DNA from: Planctomycetaceae bacterium
GTDB lineage: Bacteria > Planctomycetota > Planctomycetia > Planctomycetales > Planctomycetaceae
NCBI GenBank assembly: GCA_019636285.1
Contig: JAHBXV010000014.1
Span: forward strand, 62,001-126,000
Direction: 5' to 3'
Length of the DNA: 64,000 nt
Shown: one piece after another, positions 45,415 to 52,800 of the stretch
Layout of the letters: each line of letters begins with the position of its first letter
Position numbering within the stretch: position 1 is the stretch's first letter
Notes under the pieces: model-generated
The model's input: the letters and a program-made list of their open reading frames with translations, nothing else
What the model was told of the DNA's origin: nothing
Database searches by the model: none
Made by a program: the position numbers and the translations under genes

Positions 45415-47664
45415 ATGCGAATCTCTCAACGAATGCTCTACTCGCTGGTCGCGGGAATCTGCGGGCTCGTCGTCACGTCGGGTGCGTGGGGTCAGTCCGT
45501 CTGCCTGCCGCAGGCGCGGTTGTTGACGGTCGTCCCGTACGGCGGCAAAGCCGGAACAACGGTTGAGGTGACGATCACCGGCGAGCATCTCGACGACGCG
45601 AAGGAGATGCTGTTCTCGGATCCACGGCTGTCGGCGACGCCGAAGCTGAAGGATTCGGGCGAGGTCGAACCCAATAAGTACGTGATTTCCATCGCCGCCG
45701 ATTGCCCGGCCGGCGTCTATGAAACGCGTCTGATGACCCGACTGGGGCTTTCGTCCTCGCGGATTTTTTCCGTGGGTACGCTGGAGGAAGTCCAGCAGGC
45801 CAAGCCCAATACGTCGTTGCAGACGGCGATGCTGGTGCCGCTGAATTCAGTCTGCAATGCGTCGATGACGCCGCGATTGATCGACCACTACGCCTTTGAA
45901 GCCAAACAAGGCCAGCGGGTGATCGTCGACTGCGCGACGCGCGGAATCGATTCCAAACTTGACGCCACCGTGATCGTCGCCGATGCCCAGGGACGCGACC
46001 TGATCGTGAACCGCGGCGGCGGGGCTGTCGACTTCACCGCACCGGCCGACGGGCGGTACATCGTCAAGCTGCACGAACTGACGTTCAAAGGGGGAGCCGA
46101 GTACTACTACCGCCTGGGAATCTGGGAACAACCGGCCGGTACGCCGATCGTTCGTCAGGCGTCGACGCGCGGCGTGAGCTCTTTTTCCTGGCCGCCGACC
46201 GGGTTGCCGGAACAGGCCGCGGTGGCCGAAGTCGACACGGCCGACGGCAAGTCGCCGCCTCAGCAGGTGACTCTGCCGCTCGATGTCGCCGGGCGATTCT
46301 TCCCCGCCGCCGACGTCGATGTCTACGAGTTCACGGCCAAGAAGGGCGAAGAGTGGTGGGTTGAAGTCGCCTCCGAGCGACTCGGACGTCCAACCGATCC
46401 GTCGGTCATTGTTCAGCAGGTGATTGTTCAGGACGGCCAGGAGACGCTGAAGGATGTTGTCCAACTGAGCGATATCCCCAGCCCGGTGAAGGTCTCCAGC
46501 AACGGGTATGCCTACGATGGCCCTCCCTACAACGCCGGCAGTCCAGACGTACTTGGCAAGGTGACAATTCCGGAAGATGGAACCTACCGCGTGCGGCTTT
46601 CCGATCTGTTCGGCGGCACGCGCAGCGATCCCGAGAATGTCTATCGTCTGGTCATGCGCCCTGCCGCTCCCGACTTCGCCCTGGTGGCCTGGGCGCTGCA
46701 CATGGAACTGCGGAACGGCGACCGCAATGCCCTTTCGAAGCCCATCTCGCTCCGAGGTGGGCAAACGATGGCACTGGAAGTTGTCGCCATTCGTCGCGAT
46801 GGCTTCGACGGCCCGATCCAGTTGACGCTGGATGGGCTTCCCGAGGGAGTCACCGCCAGCGGACTGACGATTGCCGCCGGCCAGTCTCGCGGACTTCTAC
46901 TGGTCACCGCCAACCAGAATGCCCCGCGAGGGTCGACGTCGGCCAACTTCCTGGGCAAAGCCGAAATCAACGGGCAGGCGGTCACCCGGCCATGCCATCT
47001 GGCCTCGATGACCTGGCCCGTTCCCGATGCGTGGGGCGAATTCCCGATTCCGCGGTTGCTCGCGGACGTTCCGGTTTCGGTCGGAGGCGTTGATTTCGCA
47101 CCGGTTTCGATCGCCGCCGCATCCACGGAGCCGTTCGTCGTGAAGGCCGGTCAACCTGTGAAGATCCCGCTGGTCCTGACACGGCGGAGCGAATTCTCGG
47201 GAGCCACGCTGCAACTGAAGACCATCGGAGCCGGTTTTGAACGAGTTCCGCAGTTCGATGCCTCGCTGAACGGCGATACGGCCGAAGCGACCATCGATAC
47301 GGCCGCCCTCAAGACGGCTCCCGGCGACTATGTGATCGCCTTCATGGGGAGCGCGGTCGCCAAGTATCGTCACCACCCCGAGAAGGTCGAACAGGCTGAA
47401 GTTGCCAAGAAGGCTGCTGACGAAGCGCTCGTGAAGGCCGACGAGGAGCTCAAAAAGGCGATGGAAGCCGCCTCGGCGGCCGATGCGACAGACGAAGTGA
47501 AGAAAGAGCTCGAAGCGGCGACGGCCCGTCAGAAGGCCGCCGCGCAAGGAGTGCAGGATGCGGCGAACAAGCTGAAGTCGGCCACCGACACCGCCGCTCC
47601 CCGAGACATTGTCGACATTGTTGTGTCCGAACCGATTACGATTCGCGTTCAACCCGCGGAGTGA
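45415..47664 (+). CDS. Secreted pre-peptidase-type beta-sandwich protein with C-terminal coiled coil
   Basis: A 749-residue exported protein lying between the DUF1549/DUF1553 and DUF1501 genes, the usual planctomycete arrangement. The signal peptide is LVAGICGLVVTSGAWG. An IPT/TIG-like domain follows (ARLLTVVPYGGKAGTTVEVTITGEHL), then two bacterial pre-peptidase C-terminal-like domains (IDHYAFEAKQGQRVIVDC; VDVYEFTAKKGEEWWVEV). The last part before the tail is DGPIQLTLDGLPEGVTASG. The end is an Ala/Lys/Glu-rich coiled coil of about 70 residues. It has no catalytic residues and probably serves a structural or binding role. The ATG at 45415 has AAGG 11 bases upstream. The next gene starts 3 bases after its stop. 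Confidence 0.85.
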   Translation: MRISQRMLYSLVAGICGLVVTSGAWGQSVCLPQARLLTVVPYGGKAGTTVEVTITGEHLDDAKEMLFSDPRLSATPKLKDSGEVEPNKYVISIAADCPAGVYETRLMTRLGLSSSRIFSVGTLEEVQQAKPNTSLQTAMLVPLNSVCNASMTPRLIDHYAFEAKQGQRVIVDCATRGIDSKLDATVIVADAQGRDLIVNRGGGAVDFTAPADGRYIVKLHELTFKGGAEYYYRLGIWEQPAGTPIVRQASTRGVSSFSWPPTGLPEQAAVAEVDTADGKSPPQQVTLPLDVAGRFFPAADVDVYEFTAKKGEEWWVEVASERLGRPTDPSVIVQQVIVQDGQETLKDVVQLSDIPSPVKVSSNGYAYDGPPYNAGSPDVLGKVTIPEDGTYRVRLSDLFGGTRSDPENVYRLVMRPAAPDFALVAWALHMELRNGDRNALSKPISLRGGQTMALEVVAIRRDGFDGPIQLTLDGLPEGVTASGLTIAAGQSRGLLLVTANQNAPRGSTSANFLGKAEINGQAVTRPCHLASMTWPVPDAWGEFPIPRLLADVPVSVGGVDFAPVSIAAASTEPFVVKAGQPVKIPLVLTRRSEFSGATLQLKTIGAGFERVPQFDASLNGDTAEATIDTAALKTAPGDYVIAFMGSAVAKYRHHPEKVEQAEVAKKAADEALVKADEELKKAMEAASAADATDEVKKELEAATARQKAAAQGVQDAANKLKSATDTAAPRDIVDIVVSEPITIRVQPAE

Positions 47665-47666
47665 CC

Positions 47667-49118
47667 ATGAGCCGTCAGCAACTGTCCACAACCCGATTCT
47701 GCCCGGGACCGTCGGGATTGGCGTCGTCCAATCGACGGGCTTTCATGCAGATGGGACTTGCCGGTTTCACCAGCCTCAGCCTCCCCGGGCTATTGCGGCT
47801 GCGTGCCCAAAATGAAGTCTTTGGCGAAACGACTTCCCTCAAGGGTCGTGAGAAGAATTCGGTGATCATGGTGTGGCAACCCGGCGGGTTGTCACACATC
47901 GATTCGTACGACCCGAAGCCCAATTCGGGCAGCGAATATCGTGGGCCGTTCGGATTGATTCCGACCAAGGTTCCCGGCATGCAGTTCACCGAACTGCTCC
48001 CCATGCAGGCGGCGATCGCCGACAAGTTCACGGTGCTGCGGTCGATGCGGCAGAACGCGGGCGGACACCCCGCCGGTTCGATGCAGCTCCTCTCGGGCGA
48101 CCCCGATACTCGCGACAAGCCGAAGCCCAAGTATCCCGACTGGATGTCGATTGCCAACTATCTGCGTTCGCAGGCGGGCCCCCGTGAATGCCCCCTGCCC
48201 GCGTATGTCGGCATCAATCCACCGCTTGAATACAACGGCCCTGCTTACCTGGGCGATGCGTACTCTCCCTTCACGGTTTCCGGCGATCCGAGCGCCCCGA
48301 ATTTCTCGGTTCCCAACATCGGTATCACCGATGCCGGTGAGGTCGGCCGGTTGAATCGGCGATCGACACTGCGGCAGCGGCTGGACACGCTGGAGCGAGC
48401 CTTCGACCAGGCCGGCGAATTGGCCGCGCTCGATGAATTCGAGACGCAGGCGATGACGTTGCTGACCAATTCGAAGACGAAAGAGGCTTTCGATCTTTCG
48501 CAGGAAGACGACGCGACACGCGACCGTTATGGCCGCAACCAATGGGGCCAGGAACTGCTCCTCGCGCGGCGGCTAGTGGAAGCCGGTGTCGATGTAGTAA
48601 CGACCAGCCTGCACGGCCCCCTGTGCGGCCGGGTGCAGAACTGGGACGACCATGCGGTCAACCACAACGTCTTCGAAGGCATGAAATTCCGGGCTAAGGC
48701 CTACGATCAGGCGGTCTCCGCGCTGATCGAGGACATTTACGCACGGGGTCTCGACAAGCAGGTGCTGGTCGTTGTCACCGGCGAATTCGGGCGAACTCCC
48801 AAGATCAGCTACGCGGCCAGCACGGGCGAAGGCAACGCCAGCGCGCCGGCGGGAACGCAGCAGCCCGGTCGCGACCACTGGCCAAGGGCCTTCTCCAACA
48901 TCTGGGCTGGCGGCGGTCTCGATACGGGACGCTTCATCGGCGGGACCGACAAGCGCGGCGAAGACTCGGTCGAACGCATCTGCGGCCCCGGCGACTTCCT
49001 CGCGACGATCTACCATCACCTGGGAATCGATTCGGCGAACACGCTGATCGAAGACTTCAACGGCCGCCCGACACCGATCGTCGATCACGGCAAGCCGATT
49101 CCGGAGTTGATCGGGTAA
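47667..49118 (+). CDS. DUF1501 exported protein (sulfatase/alkaline phosphatase-like fold)
   Basis: A 483-residue protein with a Tat-type signal (NRRAFMQMGLAGFTSLSLPG). The DUF1501 blocks are SVIMVWQPGGLSHIDSYDPKP, GMQFTELLPMQAAIADKFTVLRSM, HPAGSMQLLSG, and a late VLVVVTGEFGRTPKI followed by DHWPRAFSNIWAGGGL. The fold is distantly like alkaline phosphatases and sulfatases but lacks the sulfatase cysteine motif; the activity is unknown. The ATG at 47667 has GGAG 6 bases upstream. It is almost certainly cotranscribed with the gene before it (gap of 2 bases) and forms a set with the DUF1549/DUF1553 gene. Confidence 0.93.
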   Translation: MSRQQLSTTRFCPGPSGLASSNRRAFMQMGLAGFTSLSLPGLLRLRAQNEVFGETTSLKGREKNSVIMVWQPGGLSHIDSYDPKPNSGSEYRGPFGLIPTKVPGMQFTELLPMQAAIADKFTVLRSMRQNAGGHPAGSMQLLSGDPDTRDKPKPKYPDWMSIANYLRSQAGPRECPLPAYVGINPPLEYNGPAYLGDAYSPFTVSGDPSAPNFSVPNIGITDAGEVGRLNRRSTLRQRLDTLERAFDQAGELAALDEFETQAMTLLTNSKTKEAFDLSQEDDATRDRYGRNQWGQELLLARRLVEAGVDVVTTSLHGPLCGRVQNWDDHAVNHNVFEGMKFRAKAYDQAVSALIEDIYARGLDKQVLVVVTGEFGRTPKISYAASTGEGNASAPAGTQQPGRDHWPRAFSNIWAGGGLDTGRFIGGTDKRGEDSVERICGPGDFLATIYHHLGIDSANTLIEDFNGRPTPIVDHGKPIPELIG

Positions 49119-49190
49119 GGGAGCGATGTTCCTGGGAGTTTTTGACACGAACGCGGTTATCCTGCGTGGGCTGATGTCCCCCCAGTATCG

Positions 49191-49215
49191 CCCTCGCTGA
49201 CGCTTCGGGTTACAA
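49191..49215 (+). repeat. REP copy 1
   Basis: A 25-bp element, CCCTCGCTGACGCTTCGG followed by GTTACAA, 23 bases beyond the 3' end of the transposase gene. Read on the minus strand, the same sequence gives the peptide word NPKRQRG, which I recall as frequent in planctomycete spurious translations. Confidence 0.85.
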
Positions 49216-49237
49216 AAAACGTGCAAGACGCGTCGGC

Positions 49238-49732
49238 TTAATTGGTGGTCACACACGAGCGAGGGCCGGTTTTTCGATCTTGGGCCTGAGTCGTGTAGCG
49301 GATGCACGTTTCCAGCGTCGTCGCACTGTCGATGTGGCGAATGCTGCCCCGCTGGGCCCACCAGTTCTTCCGATTTGACTCAAGATCGTGGTTCAGGCAA
49401 CGCGTCGCCCAAGCCTTCAGGTCGCAGCGAAGCTTTCTTGGCGAAGTGTTCGGAGCTGAAACAACCACATGAACGTGGTTCGAGCGACAATTGACGGCAT
49501 GCAGATGCCACTGTCGATGCTGACAGGTTTCCGCGATCTGCCGCTCGACGGCAACTCGCTGTTCTGCGGTGAGGCGGCAGGCATCCTCGGTCATGCGTGC
49601 CACGTTTTCCCGTTCCAGAACTGGATCGGGGAGCTGCCAACCGCGCCGATACTCGACCCATCCCCGACTATCGCCCGGAAGCCACGTTCCGTAGGTGTTC
49701 CACGTCAGGAAGAACGCGATCGGCTCGGCCAT
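49238..49732 (-). CDS. REP-associated tyrosine transposase (RAYT, Y1/IS200-like)
   Basis: A 164-residue HUH endonuclease-type transposase. The opening FFLTWNTYGTWLPGDSRGWVE is typical of the planctomycete branch of the family. The HUH motif is H86-V-H88 in SNHVHVVVSAP. The probable catalytic tyrosine is Y146 in ETCIRYTTQAQD on the last helix. Such enzymes nick and join single-stranded DNA at REP hairpins and are thought to have spread REP elements. The gene appears intact, with an ATG at 49732. The presence of exact REP copies on both sides supports the assignment and suggests it is, or recently was, active. Confidence 0.88.
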   Translation of the reverse strand: MAEPIAFFLTWNTYGTWLPGDSRGWVEYRRGWQLPDPVLERENVARMTEDACRLTAEQRVAVERQIAETCQHRQWHLHAVNCRSNHVHVVVSAPNTSPRKLRCDLKAWATRCLNHDLESNRKNWWAQRGSIRHIDSATTLETCIRYTTQAQDRKTGPRSCVTTN

Positions 49733-49762
49733 GACTAATGCTGTCGAGATGACAATTAGGGA

Positions 49763-49829
49763 TTGTAACCCGAAGCGTCAGCGAGGGCTGCTTAGGAAGA
49801 AAGCCCCTCGCTGACGCTTCGGGTTACAA
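49763..49829. repeat. Inverted pair of REP copies 2 and 3
   Basis: TTGTAACCCGAAGCG...GAGGG (49763-49787) is the exact reverse complement of CCCTCG...TTACAA (49805-49829). They are separated by 17 bases that themselves extend the dyad by GCT/AGC. The pair can fold into a stem of at least 25 bp, the REP doublet layout, between the transposase gene and the end of the kinase gene. Confidence 0.88.
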
Positions 49830-49873
49830 GATATCGCGTCGCATCCACTTAAGCATTTGCTGAGACTGCCAAT

Positions 49874-52800
49874 CTACGGTGCTGTAGCTTGCGGCTCGGG
49901 GACGGCCATGTAGTCAACCGGAACGTCCCCGGCATCGGTATTGAGATGGCAACCGGGGACGGCACGATGAAAGGCCGCGATGCCTTCCGCCGTCACCTTC
50001 GTGCCGTTCAGGCTCACCAAACGCAAACCCGTCAGTCGCTGTAGCGAACGAAGTCCCGCATCCGTCAAATCCGAATTGACCAGGTTCAGGATTTCAACAT
50101 CTTCTCGATCCTTCAGGGTGTCGACCAGCGCGTCAGCCTGCTGATGCCCGACTGCGTGGACGTTCTGGAGTTCAACATGCGTCAGCAGGCCACGCAATTC
50201 GTCGGTGAGGGTCACTTCGCGAGGGATTGACGGCACTGTGTAAATCGGTGCGATCTTCTGATCGACCTCATCAATCGCCAGAGCACTACTTAAGGTCCCA
50301 TCCCAAGCCGTGCTTGAGACGGGGACTCCCGCTTCCAACAGCCGCCTGACTGCCGCCTTGGCCGGATCTGTGCCCAAGGTTGTGAGTTTTTGACCCATGT
50401 CCAATAAGACGCGCAGATACGAATTGTCCGTCTGGACTTCGCGGATCTGTGCGAGATCGGGAGCAGTCCCCCAGGTCGTAATCACAAGACGCCGTAAATG
50501 TCTCGCTTCCCCCAGCGGGCGCAGATCGGGGACGGGCGAGCCATAGAGCGAAATAACTCTCAATGCGGGAAACTTCTTCAAAAACCTCCACTCATCGTCT
50601 ACTTGCTCCGTGGAGAGCCATAGTAAGTGGACATGGGGCATCACAGGCAACTCGGCAAGGTCCGAGGTCTTCAGCTTGATGTGCCCAAGCCCGAGTTCCT
50701 TCAGCGATGACCGGACCGCGCCAATCCTGGGAACGCACCCGGCGTCGAGTCCACTCTTTGCCATGACGTTCAGGTTCAGCAGATGACGCAAGCCCGCCAG
50801 AACTTCGAGATCGTTGCTGGAAACGTCGGTGGCATTCTTGACGGACCATTGGCGGACGACGAACGGTTCTTCCGGAAGCTTCTGACCGGCGGTGATACGC
50901 CTCCATTCAAAAAGTTGCGAGATCTCCACGACAACATCCGAAGAATCGCTGGCAACCGCCAGCGCTCGCTCCGCGGCCCGGCGATTACGGGCATAGTAGT
51001 CAGAGAGGGTTTCCTGCCCCGTGGGGAGGGAACCAGTTAACTTGAGAGACTCTCGCACGGCTTCGACCGACAGAGTCACTCGCATTCCTTGCAGCGAGTT
51101 ACGTGCGTCGCAGGGCCAGGGAATGCGAGACGCCGCGCGGCAGAAGTGTTCGAAAGCGGGCCAGGTGCCGGTCTTCATCATCGCGACGGGCTGATCGGTC
51201 AGCGGGCAGATGGGATTGACGGCCACAGTGTCCGCGAACTGCTGATACCAGGATTCGTCCCAGCCGTCGGCCGTCCATTCCCAGGCATTGCCGTGGACGT
51301 CGAAGAGGCCGAACGGATTCGCCAGGAGTTCGCCGACGGCGTGGGTTCGCCCGCCATCGTTGACCTGAAACCAGCCGGCTTTCAGCACCGAGTCGACATC
51401 GTGGCCGGTCCAGTATCTTGAGGTCGTTCCGGCACGGCAGGCGAACTCCCACTCGGCCTCCGTCGGAAGTCGATACCCAGTTCCCGTGTCGGACAGCGTG
51501 GGCGGCATGGTCGCGAGGTGTCGATTCGAACGCTGCTCGCGTTCGTTGAGGCGATTGCAGAACTGGACCGCGTCGTGCCAGCTGAGGAATTCGACCGGAA
51601 AGTTCGCGGTCTCGAGCCCAGCCACGCGTTCCCGGTTCGGCCCGGTCGGCGAATTCTCGGACGGGTTCTCGCCAATGATCTCCTGGTATTGCCGCTGAGT
51701 GACCTCATGCGCGCCGAGATAGAAGGGGCGAGTGAGCCGCACTCGATGTCGCGGGCCTTCACTTTGCAGGCATGCGGACCACCAGTCGAAGTTGCCATTG
51801 AAGGGCGTCAGGTCCGCTTCCAGCGCCGCCGCGATTTCCTCGGGCGTTCCTCCCATCAGAAACTCACCCGGCGGAATCAGGCGGAACTTCATGCCAATGC
51901 TGTTGGTGTATTCCACCGGCACCTTGAGGTACGCCGCCCATTGCTCCTGATGCTTCTTCGCCTGGTCGGCGTCGAAGGGGGCAATCGCGGGTGGAGGAGC
52001 ATCGGCGGGCCAGCCATGCCAGTCGCCGCTTTGCGAGACATTCCGTGGCCGACCTGGATAGGCAGGCTCCGCGGCATAATCGGGTTCGAGCGTGCCGGTC
52101 GAGGTGTGGAGAATGCAGCCCGGAACCGCGGCTCGAAACGCCTTCACCCCTTCTTCAGTGACTTTCGTCCCGCTGATGTCCAGATATTGCAGCCCGATGA
52201 GCGCCTCAAGTTTCTTCAGCCCGGTATCAGTCAGATCGGAGTCCTGAAGATACAGCGTCTGCATGTCGTGCCGATCGGCCAAGACCTCGGCGAGCCGATC
52301 AGCGTCCTGATGGCCCGTGGCCACGAGTAATTGCAAGCCGAGCAACGTCAATTGTCCTCGCACGGCATCACTCAGTCGAACGCCGGCCGGAATCGCATCC
52401 AGCTTCACGGACATCACGCCCTCGTCGAAAGTTGTTTCGACGTTTTCGTTGTTCAGAGGGTTCAAGGTGCCATCGAATCGAACCGCGAGGAGGGGGAGTC
52501 CAGCCGCGAGCAAATCCGGGACAGCCGCGCGCAACGGATCCTGTCCGACGACCCGATGATTCGTGCCGACCTGCACAGTGACACGCAATCGCGGATTCTG
52601 CTGCTGCAATTCGGGCACTGCCGAGAGGTCGGGCTCTTCGGTGACCGTCAAGGCGAGAGACCGGAGTTGGGGATATTTTGAGAGCGATGCCAGACTGGGA
52701 ATGGGCCCCTGGTTGATGTTGAGAGATCGGAGATGGGGAAACTTTTCGAGACATGCCCAGTCGTCGTCGACATCGTGCCCCAACACCCAGAGAAAGGTCA

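Larger units (their letters stand above)
49191..49829. mobile_element. RAYT-REP unit (REP-associated transposase with flanking REP copies)
   Basis: A single transposase gene (49238-49732, minus) is flanked by three exact copies of one 25-bp sequence beginning CCCTCGCTGACGCTTCGG. One copy is downstream (49191-49215, plus). Two lie upstream as an inverted pair (49763-49787 minus, 49805-49829 plus). This is the expected layout of a REP-associated tyrosine transposase with its own REP family. Confidence 0.8.
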
